Below, in pieces: positions 28,518-38,549 of a stretch of 64,000 nucleotides of DNA (positions within the stretch are counted from its first letter, which is position 1; each line of letters starts with the position of its first letter). The stretch spans positions 310,001 through 374,000 of the forward strand of contig CAVSNS010000033.1 in the NCBI GenBank assembly GCA_963729325.1, written 5' to 3'. The notes under the pieces are model-generated. The model was not told where the DNA came from. It made no database searches and was given only the letters and a program-made list of their open reading frames with translations. The DNA comes from JABCYV01 sp963729325 (GTDB lineage Bacteria; Acidobacteriota; Terriglobia; Terriglobales; Acidobacteriaceae). A program made the position numbers and the translations under genes.

Positions 28518-30013
28518 ACTGGCGACCTAGTTGTACGGTCGTCTGCCCGCGAAACGGCGGTTCCTCACGTTCGAAGGGTTTCTCAGCCTGCTTCGGAGGT
28601 TTTTCTCCTGCTGTGAAAACGCGCTCTTCATTTCGTCCGAAGCGCTTGTGCGCATGCAGACCTTCCAGGACGAACTCCGCCGCCGACACCTGCATTTCCG
28701 GACTATCTTTCGGGCCGACAGTCAACTTGCCCAACTTATCCATCAGGCCCTGGATGGCCGCAGGGATTCAGGGCCTCAGCCGCACCGGCGGTATCGGCCA
28801 TTTGGATTTCTCCGCCCAGATCGAACCACTGCACGATCTGCTGTGTATTCGCGCCGTTGAAGTAGCCATCGTAAGTCTTAGCAATCTGCGGTACGTATCA
28901 GCTCGCGGCTTACGTGATCCGCGCCCTTCATCTCGCCTTCATACTCCAGTTCAAGCTTGCCCGTGATGCCGGCAAAGCGGCATACACATCGCCAATGCGA
29001 GGCACAACCAGCTTCTCGTCATGCCGGATGGCACGACGCTCCGCGTTCGAGATGACGTTCTCGATGCACGAAATCGGCAGGCGTTGGCTCACGCCGGAAC
29101 GCTTGTCGACCTTCTTGTCATCGCGTGCCGCGAAGGCGATGCGCTCGATCACCTCTTGCACAAATTTGGGAATTTCCAGCTTGTATCCGTCGCGCTGCGT
29201 CCAGGCCTCTTGCACCGTGATGGCAATGCCTTCTTCCACCGTGGCCGGATAGTGGGTGCGAATCTCCGAACCAATGCGGTCTTTTAGCGGCGTGATGATC
29301 TTGCCCCGTGCCGTGTAGTCCTCTGGATTGGCGCTGAACACCAGTGCCACGTCGAGCGGCAAACGAATGGGGTACCCCTTAATCTGCACATCGCCTTCCT
29401 GCATGATGTTGAACAGACCCACCTGAATTTTCCCCGCCAAGTCAGGCAACTCGTTGATGGCGAAGATGCCACGATTCGCCCGCGGAAGCAGGCCGTAGTG
29501 AACCGTCAGATCGCTGCTGAGTTGATGTCCGCCCCGCGCCGCCTTGATCGGATCAATGTCTCCGATAAGGTCCGCAATGGTGACGTCGGGCGTGGCCAAC
29601 TTTTCAACGTACCGTTCTTCCGGAGAAAGATACGCGATCGGTGTCTCGTCACCCTGCTCCGCCACGTCTTCGCGGCATCGGCGGCAAATTGGCGAATAGG
29701 GATTGTCGTGGATCTCGCAGCCGGCAATGTAGGGAATCTGCGGATCGAGTAGGGTGGTCAGTGCACGCAGGATCCGGCTTTTCGCCTGCCCGCGCAATCC
29801 CAACAGGATGAAATTATGACGGGAAAGAATGGCATTCACGATCTGCGGCACCACGGTGTCGTCGTAGCCGACAATGCCAGGGAAAATGGTTCCACCGCAG
29901 CGCAGTTTCGCCACCAGGTTGTCGCGCAACTCGTCCTTCACGCGGCGGGATTGCAGACGTTTTTCGGAAAGTGGACTCTGGCGCAATTCGCCGAGCGTGC
30001 GCGGGAAACTCAT
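28489..30013 (-). CDS. MoxR/BchI-like AAA+ ATPase, frameshifted near 3' end
   Basis: The long frame from 30013 gives about 350 residues of an AAA+ ATPase of the Mg-chelatase subunit I / MoxR type: Walker A-like LLGLRGQAKSRILR, the Cys-bearing insert EIHDNPYSPICRRCRED, Walker B GIFAINELPDLAGKIQ, and sensor region VALVFSANPEDYTARGKIITPLKDRIGSEI. Breaks near 28965, 28878 and 28740 separate the C-terminal tail: ITGKLELEYEGEMKGADHV, AKTYDGYFNGANTQQIVQWFDLGG, and SAAEFVLEGLHAHKRFGRNE. Total about 500 residues. The VWA protein follows 49 bases downstream, the usual pairing for these chaperone-like systems. The client is unknown. Confidence 0.75.
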
Positions 30014-30157
30014 GACGTAAAACCCCCAAGGGAAAACTGCTTAATGAGACCGATTATACGCCCGCTCCAGTCACGAACTGTTTTCCGGGGATTTTCGGAT
30101 TCCAGACACCGTTTGGACCGACAGCGGTCAGAGGATTAAAGAAAAATGCGAGCAGAT

Positions 30158-31081
30158 TTAGGGAAGCACGACCGTTTTGAAATACTCTGGAATCATCACT
30201 TCCGTCTTCGCTGAAGCGGATCGAATCTCTGTGGAGAATTCTTTAGCGTTCCGGTTCGCTTCTTCCTCGGAGTGCGAACCGTAGGAATCCCAATGCGTCG
30301 GGAAGACGATGCTGGAATACCCCAGCGCACGCATTAAGCGACCAGCATAGTCGTAGCTTTCCTTTCGGGACTCGCCAGCGTCCACCAGCGCGATGTCCGG
30401 CTGCAATCCGTTCATCTCGCGCTCTATGAAATTCATCGAGCCCATGATCAAAATCTTGTGTCCTTCGATGCGCAAGAGATAGACAAGACTCCCACCCTCG
30501 ACAAATGCCGACTCGTGGAGGGGCGCCTTCAATCCTCGCGGCGCAGTGCCGGCCCAAGGAGAATTCAAATAGTGTTTCTTCCAGAGTGGGGAATGAAGGC
30601 TCGGAATGACGCGAAGGGAAAAAGCTCCAAAATCATAATCTTCTCCACCGCGGACGGTAATCAGCTTGCTTTCGGGTACGGCATAGGCGCGAGCGAGGTT
30701 TGCAGCCGTTTCGTGGCCGGTGATAACCGCACCCGTCTTGTTTGAGATGTACGGGGCGTCCAGCATGTGGTCGACGTGCCCATGAGTAATCAGAATGTAG
30801 TCGGCCCTGTGGATTTTTGCATCGATCTGAGCCGGGTCGGGAGCGATGATTTCATCTCTGCCGTCGTCCGTGTTGGAGTCGCCACCCCGCTTGGTCCGAA
30901 ACTGAGAAAGATACGGATCGACGAGAATCGTCGTCTGCGCACCTTCGATTTGCCATCCGGCGTTCCCCAGGTAGGTCAAACGAACTTCCTTGCGAACTTC
31001 GTTGCTCGGATGGTTCGCTCCACCAACGCTGATCGTTAGTACGATCAACGCGAAAAGTTGAAGAAGTCTGGTAGGTCTCAC
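30158..31081 (-). CDS. Exported metallo-beta-lactamase-fold hydrolase (UlaG-like)
   Basis: 307 residues with a signal peptide (LLQLFALIVLTISVGGA). The metal site is ITHGHVDHMLDAPYI (HxHxDH), preceded by LGNAGWQIEGAQTTILVDPYLS and followed by HETAANLARAYAVPES and IPSLHSPLWK (third metal-binding His). The late VFPTHWDSYG supplies the last His. This fits the L-ascorbate lactonase / MBL-fold group acting on lactones or phosphoesters in the periplasm. The substrate cannot be told. The gene is intact and monocistronic. Confidence 0.85.
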   Translation of the reverse strand: MRPTRLLQLFALIVLTISVGGANHPSNEVRKEVRLTYLGNAGWQIEGAQTTILVDPYLSQFRTKRGGDSNTDDGRDEIIAPDPAQIDAKIHRADYILITHGHVDHMLDAPYISNKTGAVITGHETAANLARAYAVPESKLITVRGGEDYDFGAFSLRVIPSLHSPLWKKHYLNSPWAGTAPRGLKAPLHESAFVEGGSLVYLLRIEGHKILIMGSMNFIEREMNGLQPDIALVDAGESRKESYDYAGRLMRALGYSSIVFPTHWDSYGSHSEEEANRNAKEFSTEIRSASAKTEVMIPEYFKTVVLP

Positions 31082-31166
31082 AGTATCCTCTCGGAAGATG
31101 GCATCTCGTGCTCAGCCTCTTTCTTGTGGAGTTAGAAATCATTGAATTGAACAAGGCTGGCCACAT

Positions 31167-31778
31167 TCACATTGCGTGGCCGTTGCCACCGGCCTTCTGG
31201 CGCACGTGTACGCTCCGTCGCAATTTAGGCAGAATAGCTTCGAAATAGGAGATTACGGCTTGTATGCGTTCGGCTTCCGACTTCATGCCCAACAAAGTCT
31301 GCTTGAAATCGGGATCGAGCGGAAGTGAACCCGCGAGATGAAAAGAAAGTTGGGAGCCTTCCACCTCCGACAATTTCTCTGGTTCCGCGCCGGCCAGGGT
31401 CATAATCTCTCCGTGCAGCTTCTGCGCCTGCGCGAGTTCGTCGGCAGTGGCTTTGCCGGGTTCATCTCTCAGATAGAGAACTTCGGCCTGTAGAAATGAA
31501 CGGTCCTGGTTGACCTGCATCACTTCGAAGCGTTCGCGCCCCTCAGTCACAATGTCCATCCGTCCATCGCTATATTTCTTCGTCACGGTAAGGATTTCCG
31601 CCGTACAACCAATCTCAGCAACCCCCTCGTCTTTGGCGCGCACCACTCCAAAATGCTTTTCCTGGGCCAGACACTCCGACACCATCTCGCGATAGCGTGG
31701 TTCGAAAATATGCAAGGGCAAAGGCGTGCCTGGCAGCAAAACCACGTCCAGCGGAAAGAGCGGCAAGAGCGTGCTCAT
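31167..31778 (-). CDS. Lon N-terminal (substrate-binding) domain protein
   Basis: About 203 residues from ATG 31778 (MSTLLPLFPLDVVLLPGTPLPLHIFEPRYREM), exactly the opening of the LON/PUA-like domain. IGCTAEILTVTKKYSDGRMDIVTEGRERFEV completes the beta part, and a helical C-terminus follows. There is no AAA+ or protease domain, so it is the stand-alone LonN type, thought to bind proteins; its partner is unknown. The frame runs to 31850 without similarity. It is divergent from the SDR gene at 31874. Confidence 0.88.
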   Translation of the reverse strand: MSTLLPLFPLDVVLLPGTPLPLHIFEPRYREMVSECLAQEKHFGVVRAKDEGVAEIGCTAEILTVTKKYSDGRMDIVTEGRERFEVMQVNQDRSFLQAEVLYLRDEPGKATADELAQAQKLHGEIMTLAGAEPEKLSEVEGSQLSFHLAGSLPLDPDFKQTLLGMKSEAERIQAVISYFEAILPKLRRSVHVRQKAGGNGHAM

Positions 31779-31873
31779 GAAACCTTCGTGAATATCAGGG
31801 AAGAAAGAGCATTCAATTCTTCGATTGTACCCCAGCGCTTGACTTGGCAAGCCCAGGACGATACAAGCTCCGC

Positions 31874-32677
31874 ATGGCTTCTGAGAAGATCGAAGTTTCA
31901 GGGAAAGTGGTCGTTGTCACCGGCGCCTCCATGGGCATTGGCGAAGCGATAGCAAGAGTTTTTGCGGATCGCGGGGCGCGAGTCGTGCTGCTGTCGCGTG
32001 ATGCAGGTCGCGCTGAGGCCGCCTGCAACCGCCTCGGTCATCCCGACCGCACGCTTGCACTTTCCTGCGATGTGCGTAACCGCGAGGAGATTGATCGCGT
32101 TGTGAGTCTTACGCTGCACCACTTTGGCCGCATCGATCTCTGGATCAATAACGCCGGCCGCGGAATGCGAGATTCGATCGCCCAAATGGATATGACTGCG
32201 TGCCGCGATACTTTCGATATCAATTTCTTCGGCACAGTTGCCGCCATGCAAGCAGTGATCCCAGTCATGAAGCAGCAAGGCTCGGGAACGATCGTCAACA
32301 TCTCGAGTGTCGCCGGGCATATTCCAGTGCCTTTCATGGGGATCTATTGCGCGACGAAGTTTGCCATGAATGCGGTCGGCAACGCCGCCCGCGTAGAGCT
32401 GAAAAGCGCAGGCATCCACGTGATGACCGTGTGCCCAGGTTACGTGCGTACCGATTTTGGCGCCAACGCCATCAAGGGCAGGGAACTGAAGCAAGTACGT
32501 CCCGGTTCAGTTCGTGGAATCACAGCGGAGCGCGTGGCACGAGCTGTGCTGCGTGGGTATCGGAGACAAAAGCGTGAGGTCATCGTGCCCTGGACAATGC
32601 ATCCCGTCGTCAAGATTTATCAGTTGTTCCCAGGATTGGTGGAGTGGGCGATGGCCAAGATGGCGCGGACCACGTGA
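31874..32677 (+). CDS. Short-chain dehydrogenase/reductase
   Basis: About 267 residues. Cofactor motif VVTGASMGIGEAIA (TGxxxGIG), NNAG as DLWINNAGRG, active-site Ser in IVNISSVAGHIPVP, and Tyr-x3-Lys as YCATKFAMNAV. The ending SVRGITAERVARAVLRGYRRQKREVIVPW with a C-terminal hydrophobic helix resembles membrane-associated SDRs of the DltE / short-chain alcohol dehydrogenase group. The start at 31874 is where the SDR fold begins. The substrate is not indicated by context. Confidence 0.9.
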   Translation: MASEKIEVSGKVVVVTGASMGIGEAIARVFADRGARVVLLSRDAGRAEAACNRLGHPDRTLALSCDVRNREEIDRVVSLTLHHFGRIDLWINNAGRGMRDSIAQMDMTACRDTFDINFFGTVAAMQAVIPVMKQQGSGTIVNISSVAGHIPVPFMGIYCATKFAMNAVGNAARVELKSAGIHVMTVCPGYVRTDFGANAIKGRELKQVRPGSVRGITAERVARAVLRGYRRQKREVIVPWTMHPVVKIYQLFPGLVEWAMAKMARTT

Positions 32678-32715
32678 ACAATTTGCTAAGAGAATGACAG
32701 TCCACAGTCTGAAGG

Positions 32716-33024
32716 CTATCCCATTTCTTCTAACATAGCGGTCATTTCCGATTGCGCATGAGTGTTGCCGGTGCGCCTCGCCGAAGAGATCCCGTCAACC
32801 AGCATCCTCTTGGCTTCGTCGATGCGCCTGGCGCTCACCAGGGTCTGGGCTGCCATGTGATAGGCGGCGGTGTAATCGGGATGATTGGCGAGCAGTTGCG
32901 CAAACTCTTGCAGTGCGCGCTCGACTTCGCCGCTCTTCGAATATTCCATTGCGAGGCCGTAGCGAGCAAAGGCGTCAGTCGGATTCTGCGAGAGGATCTC
33001 GCTCAGCATTGCAATACGATCCAT
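32716..33024 (-). CDS. Small tetratricopeptide-repeat protein
   Basis: 102 residues from ATG 33024. Two to three TPR units are visible: LSQNPTDAFARYGLAMEYSKSGEVERALQEF, LLANHPDYTAAYHMAAQTLVSARRIDEAKRML, and a last half-repeat. There is no signal peptide, so it is cytosolic. The frame upstream (to 33240) overlaps the divergent gene and has no similarity. It is probably a protein-binding adaptor. Confidence 0.75.
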   Translation of the reverse strand: MDRIAMLSEILSQNPTDAFARYGLAMEYSKSGEVERALQEFAQLLANHPDYTAAYHMAAQTLVSARRIDEAKRMLVDGISSARRTGNTHAQSEMTAMLEEMG

Positions 33025-33153
33025 GTAAGCAGATCCTGAGGTATCAGGGATAGTCTCAGTCAAGAGCTTACTACAGGCCGCAATGGTGACCTCGGGACGA
33101 AAACGCATTGGCGGTTCTATCGATACTGGTGAGCTGCTTGCCTGGCGAGTAAA

Positions 33154-33657
33154 ATGGCCGATCACTACAACAGGAGCCCAAGTTTGGCCTGCCCGTTTTT
33201 CATGCCGGTGCGGAAGTCGGAAGATGGTGTCTGGCAACACCCTTCCCGTCTGCCTTTAGGGTGTGGATGGACCGGTTTTTGCTGCGCTCCGGGTCACGAG
33301 AGAGTCCAACCCACCGATGAGGAACTGAGATCATTTTGCAACCTGGGCTACGCCACGAACTGCCCTCGCTTGCCCCAAGAGCGAGCTTGCGACGCGGTGC
33401 GTTTCGGCATCGCGCGCGATACCGGATCACAACTATTTCTACTGTTCGTGTGTGAAGCTGGCCATCTTCCCACAACCCATGGAACATTACAGTACGACTT
33501 ATCGTTGGGACTGTGGGTCGTCTCCCATGCCGATCCGCGAATTCAGAAAATGGCGGAGTGCTATCTGGAATCCTATTTATTGCGTCGCATCCCGTCGCCC
33601 CAGGCGGGATCCTGTCCAAAGGAAACTCATGACTCGTCAACCTATGAAGCAAAGTGA
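33154..33657 (+). CDS. Conserved cysteine-rich protein, unknown
   Basis: 167 residues with nine or more Cys in a conserved-looking pattern: LACPFFMPVRK, LPLGCGWTGFCCAPGHE, SFCNLGYATNCPRLPQERACDAVRFG. The spacing (single Cys followed by Cys/Cys-Cys, then C-x8-C-x8-C) suggests a metal or Fe-S site rather than disulfides, as no signal peptide is present. The C-terminal half (TGSQLFLLFVCEAGHLPTTHGTLQYDLSLG) looks like a beta domain. It overlaps the following thioesterase start by 29 bases, so both are probably co-translated. I do not recognise an established function. Confidence 0.6.
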   Translation: MADHYNRSPSLACPFFMPVRKSEDGVWQHPSRLPLGCGWTGFCCAPGHERVQPTDEELRSFCNLGYATNCPRLPQERACDAVRFGIARDTGSQLFLLFVCEAGHLPTTHGTLQYDLSLGLWVVSHADPRIQKMAECYLESYLLRRIPSPQAGSCPKETHDSSTYEAK

Positions 33658-34149
33658 TGATCTGATGATGGCCCGTCCGGTTCGGGATTCGCAGTCCGAG
33701 ATGGCCGAGATCGTTCTTCCCAACGATGCCAATCCGCTCGGCGCCTTGCTAGGTGGACGCCTTATGCATTGGATCGATCTTGCCGGCGCCATGGCCGCGC
33801 ATCGCCACAGCCGCAACTACGTGGTTACTGCCGCCATCGACCATTTGGACTTCTGGGTTCCCGTGCACATCGGTGACCTGGTTATCCTGCGTTCCTGCGT
33901 CAATCGCGTGTTCCACACTTCCATGGAAGTCGGAGTAAAAATTTGGGTAGAGAATATCTGCTCGACAATTGCCAGCACGTCAGCTCGGCCTATCTGACAT
34001 TCGTCGCCATAGACGGTGCCGGACGCCATTTGAAGGTACCAGCCATCATTCCAGAAACTGACGAGCAGAGACGTCGCTACGAAGATGCCGGCCGCCGCCG
34101 TGAAATCCGTCGCGATGAACTCGACCGGCGCCGCAACAAGCTGAGTTAG
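33629..34149 (+). CDS. Acyl-CoA thioesterase (hotdog fold), one frameshift
   Basis: ATG 33629 with AAAGGAAA upstream. The hotdog signature is EIVLPNDANPLGALLGGRLMHWIDLAGAMAAHRHS, with the acidic residue of the hotdog helix, then VVTAAIDHLDFWVPVHIGDLVILRSCVNRVFHTSMEVGV. The frame breaks near 33955; the next frame gives NCQHVSSAYLTFVAIDGAGRHLKVP and a charged helical tail (EDAGRRREIRRDELDRRRNK). Repaired length about 173 residues, as for YciA/BACH-type thioesterases that hydrolyse acyl-CoA. The substrate length is unknown. Confidence 0.82.
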
Positions 34150-34232
34150 CAATTACTAAGTTGTGAACCGGGTCATATCCTGATTTGCTTTTCGCGATCA
34201 TTCTCAGTCGCTGAGATGAATCGGATTTCATA

Positions 34233-35569
34233 ATGGATAGCGCGCTGCTGATTCATCGTCTGCATTTCGCGTTCACAATAACCTTCCATTATTTATTTCC
34301 CCAACTGACCATGGGACTAGCGCCGCTGATCGTGGTGCTCAAGAGCCTTGCTTTGCGCCGCCACGATGAGATCTACAACCAGGCGGCCCGATTCTGGGCA
34401 CGCATCTTTGGCATCAACTTCGTGTTGGGCGTGGTGACGGGTATTCCGATGGAATTTCAGTTCGGCACCAACTGGTCGCACTTCTCACGCTTTGCCGGAG
34501 GCGTGATCGGCCAGACCCTGGCCATGGAAGGCATGTTCGCATTTTTTCTGGAGTCGGCGTTCCTGGGGCTTTTTCTTTACGGAGAAAAGCGGCTTAGCTC
34601 CTCGCGCCCACTGGTGGTCGGCGGTTGCGGTATTTCTCGGGTCATGGCTGTCCGGCTATTTCATTATCGCGACCGATGCCTGGATGCAATACCCCGTAGG
34701 TTACGAGCGTGCCGCCGATGGATCAATTCAACTCGGCAGTTTTTGGAAGCTGGTACTCAATCCCTGGGCCGGATGGCAGTATGCGCACAACATGAGCGGC
34801 GCCGCCATCACCGGCGCGTTTGTGATGGCCTCCATCGGAGCGTTTTACTTGCTATGGGGCAAGTACGAGGAGTACGGACGCATATTCGTAAAAGTGGGCG
34901 TGGTGGCCGGTTGCTTGTTCAGCGTCTTACAGGTGTTCCCGACCGGAGACCAGCAAGGGCAAATGGTCGTTTCGTCATCAGCCGCCGACCTTGGCGGCCA
35001 TGGAAGGTCTCTTCACCGAGCAAGCGGGAGCACCGATTGTTCTCATCGGCCAGCCCAACGTGGATGAAGGAAAAATCGACAATCCAGTCATCATTCCGGG
35101 GGCGTTGGGTTTCTTGACCTATCGCCGCTGGGGAGCGCGAATGCAAGGCCTGGACGCGTTTCCTCCTGAATTTCGGCCGCAAAACATCACGCTTCTCTAT
35201 TACAGCTATCACATCATGGTAGGGCTGGGGACCATTTTCATTGCCATCATGGTGTTGTCCGCTTTGCTGCTATGGCGAGGGAAGCTGTTTCAGGCGCGCT
35301 GGATGCTCTGGATACTGCTGCTGAGCTTGCCGTTTCCTTACATTGCCAACACCGCAGGTTGGATGACGGCGGAACTTGGCCGCCAGCCTTGGCTGGTCTA
35401 CGGCTTAATGCTTACCGCGGATGGTTATTCCAAGACAGTCTCCGCGGGCAACGGCATGTTCACGCTGCTCGGATTCATGGGAATGTACACGGTTTTGGGA
35501 ATTCTATTTCTGTTTTTGGTTCGCCGCGAGATCGAGCGCGGTCCCGCAGCGGAAGCGGTGGGCCACTAA
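34233..35569 (+). CDS. cydA: Cytochrome bd-type quinol oxidase subunit I, two frameshifts
   Basis: Breaks near 34605 and 34968; repaired length about 445 residues, normal for the short, CIO-like CydA. His19 (TFHYLF) matches the haem b595 ligand, YAHNMSGAA carries the haem b558 His, and GWMTAELGRQPW carries the axial Met and the GRQPW motif. The Q-loop (TGDQQGQMV onward to NVDEGKIDNPVIIPGALGF) is short, without the C-terminal insertion of the E. coli enzyme. It oxidises quinol and reduces oxygen in the membrane together with CydB, which starts 32 bases downstream. Confidence 0.9.
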
Positions 35570-35601
35570 GAGCGCTTAGGCACCTGAGGTCACTAGCTGT
35601 C

Positions 35602-36670
35602 ATGGAAACTCTTTGGTTCGTCATCATTGCCGTCATGCTGACTGCTTACGTTGTCCTTGATGGCTTTGATCTCGGAGCCGGCGTGATTTATCTCATCGTG
35701 GCGAAAACCAGCGACGAGCGCCGCATGGTGCTGCGCTCCATCGGGCCGGTATGGGATGGAAATGAAGTCTGGCTTGTGGCGGCAGCAGGCACATTGTATT
35801 TTGCCTTTCCCCAACTCTATGCTTCGAGCTTCAGCGGCTTCTACCTTCCACTCATGATGGTGTTGTGGTTGCTGATGCTGCGCGCGATTGGCATCGAATT
35901 TCGCGCGCACATCGACAATCGTGTGTGGCAGGGTTTCTTCGATGTTGTTTTCTCCGCGTCCAGTGCGCTGCTCGCCATATTCTTCGGCGCCGCGCTCGGC
36001 AATGTGGTCCGCGGTGTGCCTCTTGACCATGAGGGTTATTTTTTCGAGCCGCTGTGGACCAACTTCAAGCCCGGGCCGCACCCGGGAATTCTGGATTGGT
36101 ACACAATCCTGATCGGTGTCGCTGGCATTGGTGACTCTCACAGTCCATGGCGCGCTTTACGTTGCCCTCAAAACAGAAAATGACTTGAGCCGGCGGGCCC
36201 GCGACATTGCCGTCATGCTCTGGCCGGTTCAGCTTCTGTTGACTTGCCTTAGCTTGATAGCCACCTATTTCGTCCGGCCGCACGTGATGAGAAATTACGG
36301 CGTACATCCTGTCGGCGTGCTGGTACCTATCGTCGTTGTCGGCAGTCTGGCAGTAATGGCTTGGGCAAATGGACAGGGGCAAGCGCCAGAACAAAAACAA
36401 AACAAAAAAGAGAAGCTGGCCTTCCTGGGATCAACATTGTACATCACGGGCATGCTGGTGGGAGTCGCCTTCGCGCTCTATCCGGTAGTGCTGCCAGCCA
36501 GCACTGACCCGGTGTACAGTCTGACGATCACAAATTCCGCCGCTGGACATCACGGCCTGGTGGTGGGCCTTATTTGGTGGATCATCGGAACCGTGCTGAC
36601 CCTCGGATATTTCGTGTTCGTCTACCGCATGTTCCGCGGCAAAGTGCGATTGGAGGGCGAAGGATACTGA
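35602..36670 (+). CDS. cydB: Cytochrome bd-type quinol oxidase subunit II, one frameshift
   Basis: ATG 35602 starts METLWFVIIAVMLTAYVVLDGFDLGAG, the conserved CydB opening, followed by SIGPVWDGNEVWLVAAAGTLYFAFP. The frame breaks near 36115 (WYTILIGV joins to ALVTLTVHGALYVALKTE) and runs to the stop at 36670 through several helices, with AGHHGLVVGLIWWIIGTVLTLGYFVFVYRMFRGK at the end. About 356 residues, normal length. Second subunit of the oxidase with CydA; no cydX-like frame is obvious after it. Confidence 0.9.
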
Positions 36671-36719
36671 AAGCCCTCACGTCTTCCTCTAGACTATCCA
36701 GTCTGTACTATCGCCCTGT

Positions 36720-37478
36720 ATGAATTCTCGTCTTGAAGGCAAGATTGCCATGGTCACCGGCGCGGGCAGCGGCATCGGGCGCGCTTGCGCTCTCGCTTTG
36801 GCACGCGAGGGCGCCCGAGTCGCGCTCATCGGCCGCCGCAAAGATCGCCTTGAAGCTGTCGCCCGCGAAATCGGGAACGACGCTCTGGTTGTCGCCGCCG
36901 ATGTCTCGAAGAAACCTGATATTGACCGCATGGTCGAGCAGACAGTCGCCACTTTGGCGGCCTCAATGTCCTCGTCAATAATGCCGGAGTCCTTCACGCC
37001 GGAACTGTGGAGCAGGTCACGGAGCAGCAGTGGGATGAAACTTTCAATGTGAACGTCCGGGGAGTCTGGCTGCTCTCCCGCGCTGTGCTGCCGCAGCTGC
37101 GCAAGGCTGGGGGCGGATCGATTATCAACATCGCGTCGGTGCTGGGTATCAACGGGGTCCGCAATCGGGCTTGCTATGCGCCCTCCAAGGGGGCGGTGGT
37201 GCTCCTCACCAAGTGCATGGCCATCGATCACGGCCACGAAAACATTCGCGTGAACGCCATCTGCCCCGCGTTTGTGGAGACTGAACTGACTGCCGCAGTG
37301 CTCCGCAAGGCTCCGGATCCCGAGGCCATGCGGCGAGAACGAATCAGCGCACATCCCATCGGCCGCCTGGGTCAGCCCGAAGATATTGCGGGGAATGGCG
37401 GTTTACCTAGCCAGCGACGAATCTTCCTGGGTGACGGGCGCGGTGTTTCCCGTGGATGGTGGATATTTGGCGGTTTAG
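36720..37478 (+). CDS. SDR oxidoreductase, two frameshifts
   Basis: Opening KIAMVTGAGSGIGRACALALAREGARVALIGRR (TGxxxGIG), then a break near 36955 after TVATLA. The next frame gives TVEQVTEQQWDETFNVNVRGVWLLSRA, IINIASVLGINGVRNRACYAPSKGAVVLLTK (Ser and Tyr-x3-Lys) and IRVNAICPAFVETELTAAV. A second break near 37392 leads to ASDESSWVTGAVFPVDGGYLAV ending at TAG 37476-37478. Total about 252 residues, as for FabG-like reductases. It lies 50 bases after cydB but need not be co-regulated. Substrate unknown. Confidence 0.8.
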
Positions 37479-37577
37479 ACCCAGCAGTCAGCAATCGCGC
37501 AGGGCCTTCCAACCCTCCCCTGCCTTGTATAATCGATACTTCGGTCGCTCCTAACCGCCGATCTGGAAGGTGATCCC

Positions 37578-38429
37578 TTGAGTTCCCCCATGCCCCCTCG
37601 TCCCGGCCAACCACCGCAAGGACCGCAACCGCTGCCTGGTCTGGATACAATCGTCGCCGTTGGTTCCGGCAAAGGTGGGGTCGGCAAGACCACGCTGGCA
37701 GTCAATCTCGCTATCGCGCTGGCCAAGCTGGGACACAAAGTCGGATTGCTCGACGCCGACGTTTATGGTCCGAACGTGCCGCTGATGCTTGGCATCAGCG
37801 CTCAGCCCAAGGTTCTGCCCGACAATCGCATTGAGCCGCTGGAAGCTCACGGCGTCAAAGTCATCTCGGTGGGATTTCTGAATCCTGGCGATAAGCCTCT
37901 GATCTGGCGCGGCCCCATGCTGCATTCCATCATCAAGCAGTTTCTAGGCTCGGTGGTTTGGGGAAAGCTCGACTACCTCGTGGTCGATCTGCCGCCCGGA
38001 ACCGGTGACGTAGCACTCTCGCTGATCCAGACGGTGCCGCTGACCGGCGCGGTCGTGGTTTCCACGCCATCAGATGTTTCCTTGCAGGACGCGCGCAAGG
38101 CCATCGAAATGTTCCGCCAGATGAAGGTCGATGTGGTCGGCATCGTCGAGAACATGAGTTACTTTGTCTGCCCGCACTGCCATCAGGAAACTGATATTTT
38201 CTCTCGCGGAGGAGCAGAAAAGACCGCAACCCAATTTGGAATTGCGTATCTCGGCGCGGTGCAACTCGATCCCGATATCCGCAAAGCCGCCGACGGTGGC
38301 CAGCCCACAGTCCTTGCCGGAGAAGATTCAGAGGCCGCCAAGTCGCTCTACGAATTTGCCCGCAAGGTCGTGGCGCGGGTGGAAGAGATCAAGTCCAAAG
38401 AAAGCGAGAGCGTAATCCAGATCCAGTAG
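37578..38429 (+). CDS. Mrp/ApbC-family Fe-S cluster carrier ATPase
   Basis: 283 residues, intact. The deviant Walker A SGKGGVGKTT is near residue 30; LLDADVYGPNVPLMLG and DYLVVDLPPGTGDVALS follow. The C-x2-C pair that carries the transient [4Fe-4S] cluster is CPHC (MSYFVCPHCHQETDIF). The N-terminal DUF59 domain of longer Mrp proteins is missing; only a Pro-rich lead is present. Start: TTG 37578 fits a GGAAGGTG site; ATG 37590 is an alternative. It would carry Fe-S clusters to target proteins. Confidence 0.92.
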   Translation: MSSPMPPRPGQPPQGPQPLPGLDTIVAVGSGKGGVGKTTLAVNLAIALAKLGHKVGLLDADVYGPNVPLMLGISAQPKVLPDNRIEPLEAHGVKVISVGFLNPGDKPLIWRGPMLHSIIKQFLGSVVWGKLDYLVVDLPPGTGDVALSLIQTVPLTGAVVVSTPSDVSLQDARKAIEMFRQMKVDVVGIVENMSYFVCPHCHQETDIFSRGGAEKTATQFGIAYLGAVQLDPDIRKAADGGQPTVLAGEDSEAAKSLYEFARKVVARVEEIKSKESESVIQIQ

Positions 38430-38549
38430 AGAAGCATCGTGGATTCAGACTGCTCGGTACGAAAACGAGACGCGTACGTCCCTATCAGGGGTGATGGCGG
38501 AAAGAATAACGTTGTGCTCTGCGGATGAGAGTTCTACTCTAACCGGATC

